Of a stretch of DNA of 64,000 nucleotides, positions 44,649-58,009 are shown in pieces. Position 1 is the first letter of the stretch. The number at the start of each line of letters is the position of its first letter. The DNA is taken from assembly GCA_905147135.1 (NCBI GenBank), contig LR990052.1, forward strand, positions 12,896,200 through 12,960,199, read 5' to 3'. The notes beneath the pieces were generated by a model. It was not told where the DNA came from, did not search any database, and saw only the letters and a list, made by a program, of their open reading frames with translations. A program made the position numbers and the translations under genes. Source of the DNA: Blastobasis lacticolella. Its lineage: Eukaryota > Arthropoda > Insecta > Lepidoptera > Blastobasidae.

Positions 44649-44925
44649 TACCCACCCAAGCGGATTCCCCAGACTGAACTATATCATGAAAAAGCGATTC
44701 TTTGCGATTATAAGCTGATAATGCGTGCGGATCGTAAACTAGTACAGTTCTATGTACGTTACCGTAACGCCTAGCTGGACAACACGTAGGTACCCACCCA
44801 GAGGGACTTCTCAGACTTAACTCTATCATAAAGAAGCGATTCAAAACGATTATAAACTTACTAGATCTTAACTAGTACAGTTCCGTATACGTTACCTTAA
44901 GGCCTAGCCGGACAACGCGTATAGG
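44649..44925 (+). repeat. Two-unit tandem repeat (~140 bp unit)
   Basis: Unit 1 (44649-44789): TACCCACCCAAGCGGATTCC, AAAAGCGATTCTTTGCGATT, AACTAGTACAGTTCTATGTACG, GCCTAGCTGGACAACACGTA. Unit 2 (44790-44925): TACCCACCCAGAGGGACTTC, AGAAGCGATTCAAAACGATT, AACTAGTACAGTTCCGTATACG, GCCTAGCCGGACAACGCGTA. Same order throughout, moderately diverged. The minus-strand ORF 44638-44844 is inside it. Confidence 0.75.
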
Positions 44926-44929
44926 TGAA

Positions 44930-47050
44930 TTTTTAATGAGTCCACAATAGAAACAGTCCGTAATGTAATAACGCGGAACGCCCCAAAGCTGTTTGACGCA
45001 GCAATAGTTGTTCTAGCCGTAATTAGTTGTAGTTTGTTTTGAAGTGTATCATTACCGCTTGGCCGACCAGGTCGTGTGGGTTCGTTACTCATTCATAATG
45101 CCCCAGCTTAAACTGTTTAGCGCCAATACCTCTTCGTATTTAAATTTTATTAGAGCGTACGTTACGTGTCGTTTGTTACTTAAAAAGTATTATTTTATTT
45201 ATTTTGAATCAGTTATTTATTTTGAAATATTAAGTAAGTATAACGTAAAACAATTTGAGCACATGTGTATTAAACCAATAAAGAAACAACCAATACCACA
45301 CCAATAACCAATACAAACTTGATACCATTATAGAAATAACACTGTAATTTCACATATAAGTATAAGTAAACTTGGTCAGGGGGTCCGTCCGTATATCCGT
45401 ATATCCGTCTTCTTCTGTCGCTTAGGTTGTTACTAACGGATTGACTGTTCATGAGATTGAGTCGAATCTAGACCTTAAAGAAGCTTGAAGATTTTATTAT
45501 GTTGAAAAATCATAACAAATTTTTTGAGTCATGATTAGCCAATCTGTTTTCGATTTATCCTGTATCGTATTTTGTAGATATTGTGGAGTAGTATAGTTTT
45601 AGCTTTGTAATCACAAAATTATGTTAAAAATCTGAAAAAAAACAACACTCAAAAAAAAGGCAAAGCCCGGAAGCGAAATATTAAATTTCTATTTGTCACA
45701 GTAAATAAATAATACGTCTTCGTTGATTATTTTTAAGGAATACGAAGAGGAATATAGCAACAGCCATAATGTCAACATGTAGGTAGGACGTAACGCCGCT
45801 TTGCTTTCTCCGTGAAGAAAAAATTACGATTTTATTTTAGCAAAGAAAGTGAGACAGATGTCTTTACGCACTTACACGAGGCGTAATTCTGGGTAAGATG
45901 TAAACTCAAATAGAAGAAAAGTACAAACACATATTTACGCTACACAAATAAGCTATATGTAGAAGATGAAGTTATCTAAATTTAAATTACTTAGCCTGCT
46001 CGATTTTGACGAAGTTGAAAAGTAATTACGTACGATCGCGTTCATATATGCATAATCACCTTAAAATTTATATTCCTGTGTTTTAAGTATTTAAAAACCA
46101 TATCAAAATCGCTTTTAGTTTTATTATTACAATTTAAAATCACTTTTAAATGTAACAATGGATTTTATACTTAAACAAAGTTAACATGTGCAAATAATTT
46201 TTAAATTTATTGTAACCATACATTAATACTCACTAAATTAAAAATAAATTTTGAGGCTATATTATCAAAAATATTTAAATTTATCAGACAAAGTAAGCTA
46301 TGGATATTCATTAAAGCAGTTTAAAAATGAGTTATTGGTGGCTAAGGGACAGCTAAAGCATAATAAGCCCTTCTACGAGTATTAGTCAATTCAATTCGTT
46401 TAAAATGCATCGTATATCCTATATGTGGCAGGAGCTACAAAAGATCTTTTACTAAAACTGGTCATGCACTTATAAACGCGACTGTACATCATAAGTTTCA
46501 GAATAAAACATTACACATTCAAGTATTCTAATTAAACAACCGACTCCTCATCATTTCACACACACGCCAATAATTACACAACTATTATTACAATCGCGAT
46601 AACACACACGGATCGAGCTAACGCAATTTTAAGTTAAATTAGAGTTGAACGCAAACACCTTACCTCCATTCAAAGTTTAATACTTATGTAGTTTCAATAC
46701 CCATAGTTGTAAAAGTTCCTCTATGCTGGTAGCACATTAATTACATACGTCGGCGGCCTATCCAGTAGGACGGCGTATTAAGTTCGACCATGTGGATTTA
46801 CGATCAAACCCTTTCATTAAACAGGTATTAGGGAGACAGATAGCTCGATACATTACCCACTTATCCATACAAGTTAGGACTTTGCTGGGAGGCTTTATGT
46901 TCAGCGGAGCGCCTGACCCCAACTACACAAACACGGGCCGGTGCCCAAACACTGCGCGGGCCAATTGAAATAATTTCGTATTCAATAGCTCATACAGCAG
47001 ACACTCCTTTGATTGCTAATCAACCATCCATCAGTTACGCATTCTGAGCC
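44930..47050. other. AT-rich non-coding stretch
   Basis: A short tandem TCCGTATATCCGTATATCCGT lies at about 45387-45407, and four CCAAT words at 45280-45312. No exon recognised. Confidence 0.5.
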
Positions 47051-47239
47051 TTATCGTTGACTAAATGTTTAATATATTTGTATAAAAGCATCGTTTCTGA
47101 ATTAAATTCAATCAAAAAATCACCATGGCTACAACGGCTTCGGCCACGTGGATTATTAACGTTGGAAGCCTTTATCGTGTTATTGATCTTCCATTTTCGA
47201 GTGATGACTCAGATTTTGTTTGTTAGTACACGGAAGATG

Positions 47240-47680
47240 GGGTCGATAGGTATGCGTCGCTCACCAAAATCACTCGATGGAAACACTGAGAAGTGGCCGT
47301 GGCGCGCTCCCGTGAAATATGCACAATTATGTGAAGGCAAATTCCCATGGAAACCCGGAGTGGCGGAGCCTTCGCCTGTTAAAGCGTTAATTTGCAGCTG
47401 AGGTGTGCGATAGTCCTTTGTTTCGTTTTGCGCTTACAAAGAGCAATCGATTTTAAAGCTCGCTGGATTGAAAATTATATGAGGAGCCTTCGAGAGCGGG
47501 CGGGTGCGGGTACTCTGTTCGTGAGCCGCCAATGCGCTTGTCTTTCGGTTCAGTGGGCTTTCTTTAAATTGGCGACGGCTCCGCGCTGGCCGCCCCGCTT
47601 ATTGCATCCCCGCCCGCAGCGGCGCGACGTCCACGATATTGCCTCCATTCGACCTTTAAGCAAATAGAATTTCCCAGTCT
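47240..47680. promoter_or_regulatory. GC-rich island
   Basis: GAGAAGTGGCCGTGGCGCGC, GCGGGCGGGTGCGGGTACTC and CGCCCGCAGCGGCGCGACG between AT-rich flanks. Plus-strand frames at 47057-47401 and 47392-47667 cover it in different frames, with no family motif. Read as a candidate regulatory element; a coding exon is not ruled out. Confidence 0.3.
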
Positions 47681-47859
47681 GTAAATAGGATAGCCTTATA
47701 GGTAAATCTAGCGAGTGTACTCGCGCCGCTCGCGAGCAAAGAATAGAAATTCAATTTTGATCGGCGCCACTCGTCGTCGATTATGATCATTCGCTCCGCT
47801 AACAACAAAGAGTGCGCGAACGCCCGCCAGGTTACAAGGAAATTTGTGCGTGATGAAGG

Positions 47860-48360
47860 TTAATCCTTCAACGGTTGTCAGGAGATTGTCTCATTTCGGC
47901 TTCTTTATTCGCGTTCATGTTCAGCGCGAGGCCGCCCGATGTGGATAACGAAATACCATACAATGTCGTTTTTATTCTGACGAGTGAACGCCAAGAAAGT
48001 TGCGTGCCGCGAGGATTTTCATCATGGGACCTATCAAATAATAACGAGGTCGTGATTCTCCAGCGGTGCGCCCGATATCGCGGCCCGATCTGTTCGGCAA
48101 CAATCGTGACCGATCTTTTGTTCTTTATGATAATACATGTCATGGCGTCGTTATTTCTGTCTTTTTGTATTCGGTCATATGAAAGTCCGTTTGGTAATTC
48201 ATGGACATTGGTACGGCGGATATCGGTTTGGTGCGCTGGAGTTAATAGGCGCTCCCGTCTGTAGCGTGCCAGGCTTTAAGCCTATTGTCGCCGCAGTGGA
48301 GCCATCAGGAATTCTGCCCACGATCTACTCCACGGTTTATTGTATTTTACAAAACTGACG
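47860..48360. promoter_or_regulatory. Mixed GC-rich block with overlapping ORFs
   Basis: Open on both strands for about 280 bp (47868-48143 minus, 47875-48264 plus), then another plus frame to 48358. The longest (129 codons) starts at TTG, includes a hydrophobic run (TDLLFFMIIHVMASLFLSF) and no recognised domain. A small membrane-protein exon cannot be excluded, but opposed open frames argue for low-stop non-coding DNA. Confidence 0.25.
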
Positions 48361-50822
48361 GAGGTTTAGCTATCATCCCGGCGCACGTTTGTTTGGTACT
48401 GCCGGTTTGGCTTGGGAGAGTTTAGAGAAGATGAATTACTTACTATAATGACAGACCCCTTTTAGCTTACGCCGCCACGAGGATAGTCAACAATAGAGAA
48501 TGGTGTACTCATATGTCATAATACATTGTAAGTTCGCGACGTACATATACCCTTTCTAACGTAGTACAAGCATTATGCTTCTTTTGTTTGTAGAGGTTGC
48601 AACTAATATTAAGTTTTCACCACTAAATGTCGACAAATGATATAATAAAATACTATAATTTTCACGTTATTCAGTTTTCCCCGACCGCGACCCTAGAACA
48701 CCATTCGGTGTTTTAACTTTCACAAAGGTTACCTTAAACAACATTATACAAATCTTTGTGTTAGCAAATATTTTAGCATTTTCAAGAACCTTTTAAAGAT
48801 ATTTATTTACGTTGGTTACGAATATTTTTTCTATGCCGACTACCTACATCACGCAATATTAAAAAAAAACGAGACCTGTTTTCCCCAGAAAGGAGGTCAA
48901 AACAAAATGTTTAGTGCACTAAAATGGTGTCGGGCTGTCTTGTCACGTCACGAGGGCTGCGCGAGGCTCCGTTGCTGTACACCGCTCGCAGCGGAAGGCC
49001 ACTAATGGCATAAATTGAAGAGCGAACGGCGGCAGCAACCGCAGGATTTTGCGTATTTGAAATTCAGTTGCTCTCAGTGGCGCGGCGAGCGTTCGACCGG
49101 CGATCGCGAACGAACTACCCACAGACAGATCGTTTTAAAACGCTGGGAATTTAGAATTTGCATCTCAAAGATACATCCATGTTATGTTACTATCTAAAGT
49201 GGTTAACTCGATGTTTATTTAACAGTGGCAGACTGGCAGTCTGACATGATGTTGCGTTGGGAATACTCGGTTGCTGTAAAGATTTCTGCATCATGTTCAA
49301 CTGCAAATGCACTTAGAAATAACGAAATAGAGCATCCGTTATGATGCCTAATAAAATCTTTTGCTGTTTGAAAGGCTTTCTTATACAAATTGTATTTTTT
49401 AAACGAAACGAATATTAATAGTGAAAGTAGTATATTTATTAATATTATCATTGCATTGCTTAAAAACAAAGCATCCCATAATGATTTATAGTTAATACTT
49501 TTATGCTTAGATAAGCTAGATGCAAACACAGAAAAGGATGAAAGCTACCATTAATCCACCTTCTAGAATAATAAGCCGCGGCTATAACATGGTATTCCAC
49601 ATTTAAAACTAAAACATAAAGTAGCTTTCACATTTGAAACAGCATTCACATGGTTGAAGTCTGGTCAGGTGTAACCCAATTAGGCTCTGTCTTGTCTTAG
49701 TTCCATTGCGAATGCATCAGGGAGCGGTGGGAGCGCCCAGGGTTCCTGCCGTCATATCAATCACCATTCCGGCCCGATCCCCTGGCACTTGGCCTACATT
49801 CCAAATTACACAAATTTACGTAGAGGGCCTAACCGCCCGTTAGCCGAGCACGAGGATTAGGCGATCGGGCCGAGCTTACATCGGATATCCTCGCCAATAC
49901 CACGCTCAAACGGAGCCCAATCTTTGGCTCGTCCCTATTTTTGCCTTAGTTCGAAACACCGAAACTCTTTAATAGAGAAGTTAATAAGTAAAAAGTTTGA
50001 ATAAACTCGTCTTAGCTTGTCAATCTCGGGAGCCATCAAAAGCGACTGTCTACTTTAGCGAAAGTTACAGCTAAGTAGGATTTATGTTAGGCTCACGCTT
50101 CCTCAAAAGGATTATGGGAATATAACGCTGACAAGGTTTTTAGTTGGCGAACTTCATTAGTCGAGAAACGCAGATTTGTGCGGCTTGTGACGGTACTGCG
50201 ACGTGAATTATCGCGGGCGTACACCGAGTGACGGTTCGTTAACAATACTAGCGAAAAACACGCCAGGGCAATATATTTTTACCGCTGCGAGAAAATCGCT
50301 CGTAGTAATAGTAAACACGCGTAATACCCTTTCATTTATAACTCCCGCCGCGGTTCCTGATATAGGCTTGCCCTTAATGCCGACTTAATTAGTGTCACGC
50401 AAGTTCCGTAATCCTAGGCTCGAGGATCGTACGACCGTTCTTAAAATGGAGATTAGTACGGTGAATATATCCAACTGCCGCTATTTGCCCGTTCATAAAG
50501 CTACTTCTACACTAGCTTTATAGCTTGCTACGCGAAAGCATTCGCGACGAAATTTATGCGCCTAGGTATTTAGATTTGACTGGATTTGTGCATGAATGAA
50601 ACGCGATAATTTGATATTGAGATCAAATACATAGTGTACTGAAAATAAATTTAAATCTGTTGGCAAAATGAATAAATTTGAAATATAAGTTTCTTATATC
50701 TAATATATATCAATAAATGTATGTTTATTTATTTATTCCCTAGGTTTTGCTGGCGACTTTTAGGTTGTGCCTACCCACGGGAACTATATCGAATTGCCGG
50801 ATAAATTATAATCTATAACTAT
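48361..50822. other. Non-coding stretch
   Basis: Alternating AT-rich DNA with short GC-richer blocks at 48930-49120 and 49720-49900. Frames at 49015-49197 (+), 49215-49529 (-) and 50203-50388 (+) have no family motif. No transposon recognised. Confidence 0.45.
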
Positions 50823-50856
50823 AATGTAACTTAACATAACTATGTTAAGTTACATT
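50823..50856. repeat. Perfect palindrome, 16-bp arms
   Basis: AATGTAACTTAACATA (50823-50838), spacer AC, then TATGTTAAGTTACATT (50841-50856), its exact reverse complement. Forms a hairpin or cruciform with a 2-nt centre. Does not match any other repeat seen here. Confidence 0.85.
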
Positions 50857-51699
50857 TTCATTCAAACTTAGCGGTTTTGCGTGATTGGGAACAAACATTC
50901 AAACGTACAAACTTTCGTTCGTGTGGCATTATACCCTATAAAGAGCAGTAATAATAGCACAATAATACAGTGGAAACGGGTCGTAAACTTACCGAAAATT
51001 CCTGTAAGCTCCCACAAAACCAACACTGCTGTACCGTACAGAGTATATCGCATGAAATGAATCATAAAACAATATTACCATAATCTCCAGTGAAGATTGT
51101 GAAGTATGTAAGGATATATTTTCTGTTCACTGTCGCAACATGTCGGCACGAAGAGTCAACTGCGGCGAGGAATTCTAAAAGAACTGAACATAAACATAGT
51201 ATTTTGTGTACGGAAGTCCTTCCGCGGTCGCGTACAACGGATGTGCAGGAAAACGCTTGCATACTGAGTAGGCGTGCCTAAAAGACACTGCGGACTTTAG
51301 TTTACCTACAGCGGGTTACACGAAACTTAAACATGCCACCTAAATCTGCGACAAACCGTTAGAACCGAAGCATTAACCTCTGACTTTAAACTGTGCGGCT
51401 TCCCAACTGCGCAAATTTAAACTGCGAAGCTGAGCCCCTGTTTTATCCCACTTAAATCTAGATAATAGTGCCTCCCCCGCAACAGTTTCGTAATAATCCC
51501 TACTGAAGCGAAAATATGCATGTAAAAGTTAATACACTCCTGTCTGAAGCCACGCAGCCGAGATTCTGGCTAATCTCATTAAAATTTTAATCATAAATTT
51601 GTAACACATCGAACGTCACTCCAAATTATTTCGAGATTGTCCTCAACACGTCAGTCGACAAATTAGACGCGGATTTATGCGCGTTAGTTAGCGGGTGGT

Positions 51700-52220
51700 C
51701 TTATTTTTAACGAGACATCAAACATTATCGAGGGCCCGCGGGGAGTTGCCCAAGCGCCTGTTTACAAATAAGAAATGTCGGTGGAGACGAGTGCGTAATA
51801 AATTTTACAACACGCCATCGATACGGATTCGAACGTAATAATAATATATCCGATCGAAATATTGGAATGTTGCGGTGCGCTCGGCCCGCATTCCGAAAAT
51901 AGACCCTCATCAAAGACAAGCAGGTTTGCAGCTGTAAATCCATTTCAGCTTGGCTTGTCCGCATTATAAATTGGAGCGAACTATGTAGTGAATACACGTG
52001 TGCTAACCTTAGTGTACGTGCGGTCTCCTCACGCATACGCTGTTCGTACGACGTGTAGAGAAAGAGCGCTGCGGTCTCGCCGCCGCCGCGCCATTCCGTC
52101 TCATGTCGCACCGGATTCGTTTGCGTTTTCTATTAACGTGTCCGGGACACTATTAGGCCAGCTAGATGGATGTTGTAATTTGATTTCGTATACATTCCCC
52201 AAATTAGGGGGAAACCACAG
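51700..52220. promoter_or_regulatory. CpG-containing block, candidate regulatory DNA
   Basis: GGGCCCGCGGGGAGTTGCCC and GTCTCGCCGCCGCCGCGCC lie in a 500-bp region with open frames on both strands (51725-52111 minus, 51988-52239 plus). No domain recognised in either. Confidence 0.25.
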
Positions 52221-52559
52221 CGGGCTCACACGTTTATAGCGTAAATGTATTTCACTTTTGTATTTTGGGTTGCCCGTGGGCGATCATTGCCGTCTTTAGC
52301 CGCAATTATTACCTTTAGGACCACCTAATAAGTAAAATGGAAAAATATCTCCAATGCAACACCGCTCTTATACATCTCATTGGGTAGTAAGAGTTAAAAA
52401 GTAGTTGAAATGTCCACTTACATTCCGCTTCGACAGTAAAAATATGTTCCATTGAAATTCTAATTTTTGTTCACATAAATTTCGGCGGGCCGGCATTATT
52501 TTCGACGGAGTCACTGTTTTAACTACTTGCGTATGATAATTCGAGTCATATTGCATTTG

Positions 52560-52830
52560 ATGGAACGCGCGGGCTCTGCGGGCCGGCACTCTAGACGAGC
52601 GCACTGCATAGATTTGCATTTTACGGTTTTGATACGTGGGCGAATATTCAGTGCGGTGTCGGGGTACTAGGTATCTTTTCAATTCGACGCGGCGGGAGCG
52701 GAGTGGCCGCTCGAGGGCGCTCGAGTGCCGGCGCGTGCTGGAGTGCCCGCCGCGGTGCGCACGCGCACCCCCCGAACCCCCCGCACCCCCCACTGCACAC
52801 CCCCGCGCCCCCTACACTCACCCCGTGAAA
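52560..52830. promoter_or_regulatory. GC-rich island with C-run
   Basis: CGGCGGGAGCGGAGTGGCCG, CTCGAGGGCGCTCGAGTGCC and the C-run at 52768-52812. On the minus strand CACGGG|GTGAGTGTAG at about 52813-52828 is a strong donor-like site, so a minus-strand exon ending there is possible, but no supporting start or protein motif was found. Confidence 0.3.
52768..52812 (-). other. G-quadruplex-prone run on the minus strand
   Basis: Plus-strand C-runs of 5-6 (ACCCCCCGAACCCCCCGCAC, CCCCCCACTGCACACCCCCG) give at least five minus-strand G-tracts with short loops. Confidence 0.65.
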
Positions 52831-55800
52831 GGTCACAATTAACTGCACGGTTGTGTTAAGCGTCAATTTGCCACTTGTAACAACGTTGTTGCTTTTTCGG
52901 GGAACTGCACTTGGCTTTCGGAATTCGTGGGCTTTTGTAAAAGTATGCAGTCGAGAGCTTTCGATGTGCTATGATTTTTGAGATAAAAGAGCAATGAATG
53001 ATAAAATTTTAAACGGCAACAAATGTTTTATTATATTTTGAACTTCAGCCCCTAGATCAATCAATTTGCGACACCAATACCTCTTTGGAAACTGAAAAGT
53101 GCATAAGCTATGACACTAACGGATTTACAACCATCTCCGATAGAGTCAAGACAAATACTGTTTCTTATCACGAAATGCTTTGTAAACGTATAAAAATATC
53201 CGAATAGCACGACGCCGAAGGTACTTGAGTTCGCGTGACGGAAGTCGGCCATATTGCGGTGTCAGCTGGTTGGTCTGAAACATCAGCTTTGCCACTAGCA
53301 ACTGGATAGATTCAGTTTTAACTAGTTTTACGTCTCACCGCCCATAAGCGCACGTCTAGCTTTATGTCTGTGCAGTTCCTTGAGTGCTCTTTGATAAATT
53401 AGTTGTGATAACAGACTAACCCTGGAGTTCAATTAAATCTTGCATTTATTAGTAAGTTCTTGTGTCTTAAGTCCTAAGTCGAGTGTTTGCATACTGTAGT
53501 TTATATCACAGTTTGCTACTCACATAGTAAATACCTCAACTCACATCACATCTACGGAAATAAACTCCATGCATTAAATAATCGATTCCCCAAATACTAG
53601 TACTTCGATATCTCTAAAATATAATTTAGACAAAAATCCGACAACAAGTCCGACAATTTTGACTCACCACGAATAGTGAATAACCACGAAAACCATTTCA
53701 ACATAAATATCGAATAACTTTCAATTAACGTAGCAGCATTCGACACCGAGACTCAGCCCTGAGCTCGACGCACTATCAGTCGACTGTTTCTGTCTCAGTG
53801 AGCACTTAAATGCGCCGTGTGGCTGTATAACATCATTCTCTTCGTGTGCACTCAGACCATTTAATTCCTTTAAGCGGCAGACCTGCATATTTTAAGAGCA
53901 AATATAAAGCGTACTGGCTAAAGAAAGAATATTAGTTTCATTTGCCTGGCTGGTAATTCACTTTAGGTATAATTGATGTAATCCTTCCATAATGCGATGG
54001 AGACCATAATAATTATGTATTTTCACTTAAGAACTTCTTTTTTTTTGTTAGATAAACCGTTAAGCTGCTCGCAGCTTAAGTAGATTTTGCCTCTGACTTC
54101 GTTTGGGTCATATTCCATAAATCTCAGACGCGATGCAAAAGGGCGGCAGTCTTCCCGTTCCATACCCAGCACACAACCGTGGATATACTTACTGAATGAG
54201 TCACCCTACCAGTATATCCATGGGGAAGCGATATTCCCTTTGGTATAACCATTTGTGCCACAGGGTTTACAATCACAATGGCACAACAAGTAATGTAGTT
54301 CCTCCTACCCTGCGTGTTTCGTCCGTCATCGGTTTTAAATTTGGACTTATCGACCTCTTCGATACAATTTCTACGCATATGCCTCAATACATATACTTTC
54401 TAATAGCAGTTATTTCTAATGTACCTACCCATATTCGGGACTAAGATTTTTTTTCTCCGTACTTCAAACGTTTAGGAATAAATCATACGTCAATAGCAGG
54501 GAGGGCGAGGGTGTTAATCCGACGGGTCATTCTCAGTTGGCATTGCGTTAATTTCTTATTTCTATTTTTCTTGAAAACGTTTACTTTGTATTAGTTTTAT
54601 TAGGTAGATTGGGAACCCTATGATTATGTATATACGAGATGACATAGTTTTATAGGTAGATAGTGTTTACACCTTTATAAACGTAAAAAAATTACTGGTC
54701 TTGGTCAAAAAATATTTTTACTATGATTTGGTCTGATGGAAAGAAGCCTTTCTTTACCCTTTAATCGAAAATAAACTATATGTAAGTAGTACACATAAGA
54801 AGCTGTTGAATCGGTATTATCTTAGCGGACTTTTAAACAAACGCTCGTCTTTTAATTTAATTCCGTAAATAGCAATAGCAACATTTACTTCGTCTTGCGA
54901 CGCCCTAATAGTAAGTTATACCTACTAAAACAAATTAAAAAGCCAACAATATTATTATTACCTTACTGTACATTAATCACATAGCCTTATTCATACGCAG
55001 TAATCGGAATTGACAAGCGCGAAGGGCCCTCCCGCCAATCGGGGTGGTGGACAGCGGTTATACCGTTCCCTCGTACTGCAGAGACTGTATTGAATCACGT
55101 CACCGACTCGTAGGGGACAATTAGCCCGGCGCAGTTCCTTTTTGGCGTATTACGAACGACTGGTACCGGAGATAGCTCCGAGCGTCGAATGCGAATACAT
55201 TACCGAAACTAGAGCTCTCAAATATCGAAAATGTCCCACGGATCGCGTTACACAACGAAACAACAGTCTCATTTCAAGGAGCTGTCACATAACAGGTCAC
55301 ATTCTATGACACTTTATGGAGCATAAATGTACCGTGAACGAAAGAATAAGAATTCCTTTCTTATGATCCCCATTATTAAATTTCAAAGGAGATTACGATC
55401 CCGTAATCTTGAAATATAACGTTCTATTTCAGCAAGCTCGTTTGAGAAGAACGTTTAAAATTTATTGACTCTGGCCCTCCCCCGCCATAAAAGTGTAAAA
55501 GTTTCCACGGTACGCACAATTTACTACAATCCCGGCACAAACTACGCTTAATACCGTTCCCACGCACCAGTAAACTAAATATATAACGACCATATAGTTA
55601 ATTATTTCGTACAAAGTTTAATTCTGCAATGCGCCATTGCTGAACGTTTGCGAAATTGGAATTTTTATGAAATCAACACGAAAATCATTAATCTTGCTGT
55701 TCGCATGACAATTAGGCTTATTGCGCCTCCCACTCAAGAGCCTGCAATTACTGTAATATTGAAATAGTGTACATTTATTCTCCATGCCACTTACCACACG

Positions 55801-55975
55801 TCTAATTTAAAATTCCATTCGCCATTCAGCTCGGTGTAAAGGATATAATTAACTAATTCCTAACTTATGTGCGAGAGGAACAGCACATTTTGGCAAGTGG
55901 TACGGCAGTACATACCTTTTGTATAATTAAACTGCGGGCAAACCCAGTTTAAGTTTAATCCTATAGCCTCTTGAC
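52831..55975. other. Non-coding stretch
   Basis: No shared repeat or convincing exon. The opposed frames at 54124-54444 overlap on both strands and have no known motif. A small GC-richer patch is at 55015-55150. Confidence 0.45.
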
Positions 55976-56330
55976 ACCGCACTCCGCCCGGAGGGGAGCT
56001 TATTTTGTTCGTCAACACTAGGTATCGACCGGTGACGTGGAGACGAACGCGGCCCGCGGCCGTAGTGCGATATGTGACCTTCGCGGGACGCCATACGGTT
56101 CATTGTCCCGCGCCGCGCGACCGGCCGTTTTCTTTTACTGTGGATCCGGAAAAAATACAGTCACAACCCGCATAGAGTTCACCCAGACGACAATCAGTCA
56201 TAGGGATTGCATGTTTTGTAGTCAGCCTCCGTCATGCGCGACACTTGCTCCAGTAGTTTGTATTTATTTACCGTACGAATGGCGCGCCATACATTCTGCT
56301 GTGTTGTCCACTACGTTTTTGTGTGGGTAG
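55976..56330. promoter_or_regulatory. CpG-rich block
   Basis: GCGGCCCGCGGCCGTAGTGCG and CCGCGCCGCGCGACCGGCCG. Plus-strand frames 56037-56330 and 56234-56506 overlap in different frames; the first begins at GTG. No domain recognised. Confidence 0.3.
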
Positions 56331-56506
56331 GCCTAAGAGATGTCAAGAATTTGTTTAGTGACACTGACAGATTCAGTTGGAGAGACATAATCCTCTTTGT
56401 AAATGAGAATATGAATTTTGGTAAGAAACCACGAGGATGTCACTTTCGCGAAAGATATTTTTATGGTTCGCTTGAAACACTAAATTGCTCTGGAGAATAT
56501 GAGTAG

Positions 56507-58009
56507 GGATTTAGGGCACCGAAAAGTATTCTAGGCAATTTGCGTAATATGTGGAATGGCGTCGATGTACACGTATCCGATTGTCCAGCTACCGTTTTAA
56601 TGGAAGCCCTCGGCGACCCGGCGACGGCTTACAACATTTAGGTCCTTATTACGCATTCTCGACATTTGCCTAATGTATGAAAATTTGAAAGAACGAACCA
56701 TGTTGATGGTACTCGAAACAAAATAATTGCTACGGTCCCGTGGTCCCGGATTCGGCCTCCGCATTCATTATTCACTTTTTATTTTCCCTCCTCTCGGCTT
56801 ATAATTTGACTCGAAACATAAAATCAAGTTTTATTTGATTACGCGTAGCAAAAAGAAAGAACTCGGAATATCTTGTATCCTTCACTTTTAATAGGAAGAA
56901 GAATCTTTACATTATGATTTACTTGCGAAAGTTAATTTTATTTTGTTACTTTTCGAGCTCAGAGAAAATTCCGCGTAAACATTCTCATTTCAATCCTGGA
57001 TTCGTATGAAATCGGCTCGTCTGTTTGAGTATTTCAAACAAAACAGTCGTCTTAACAATGCATGATGTAGGGGTTCGTAGAGGCATAGTTTTTTGCATTT
57101 AGCAAGAAAGGGGGAAGTGGAGAGAAGGCATCTCGCCGTCTAGCTTTCATCAACTCTTTGGCGCTGTTGCATAAAAGGAAGTGAGTACATACACCCACTA
57201 TGTGAATGGCGAACCCCTGCGAATGGAGTCACTCCGATGTGTTTCGAATGGCTTTCGATGACGAGTGCGCTGAGCTCATGCACTTTTTAGACGGCTAAAT
57301 GCGGCCATTGTTTCGCGGCCGATTGTGTACTTTCCTGAAGTAGCTCTTTCACATCTGCACCATTTTTAGATCTGTCATCTACGCAAGAAATATTACTAAC
57401 GTTTAATAGACAGCAGCTGTTTTTAATCCAGCGAACGCTGTAAGTAATTTTCTATAGCTGCTTGAATACAGGTATTTGAGAATCTAGAACGCGCGAACGT
57501 GAAGACGTGGAGCTTTGTCCGCGTGTAGGGCTCTTCAGAACCAGTAAATAAGACGTAAAAAAGTGAAAAAAGCAATATCCCAATCACTTCATGCCCAATT
57601 CATCCTTTCCTACCATTGTACAGATCCTCTTTAAATTTTTCATGGGCTCATCAACTCATCGATCAGCCCGTTATTTATTCAGCTCACGAAGTAATTCTGA
57701 GAAGACTGTTCATTTACATGCATTCCCTTTTTCTTTCTTATTTACTTGTTTGTGCTCGCCTTATCGGATATTGAATGAAAACATACGGTAACAGCGATGA
57801 ATTTTTATTTAGGTAGATTCTGAGTTTTATTAAATTTCGCTTTATGTATCGGTGGCAAATAAAGCGGCCCGAGTCCATCGGATTGTCTGCATGCCAGTCA
57901 TTTAGCATAGATGTTCATTTATTCAGAACGCTATGATATGGTTATTTACTCGGTAGGATTGGAAATGGAATTCGCGCGTCGAAGCGAGCTAGACTGTCTA
58001 ACCTTCGAA
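56507..58009. other. Non-coding stretch
   Basis: AT-rich to balanced sequence without shared repeats; the 66-codon frame 57591-57791 has no motif. Confidence 0.45.
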
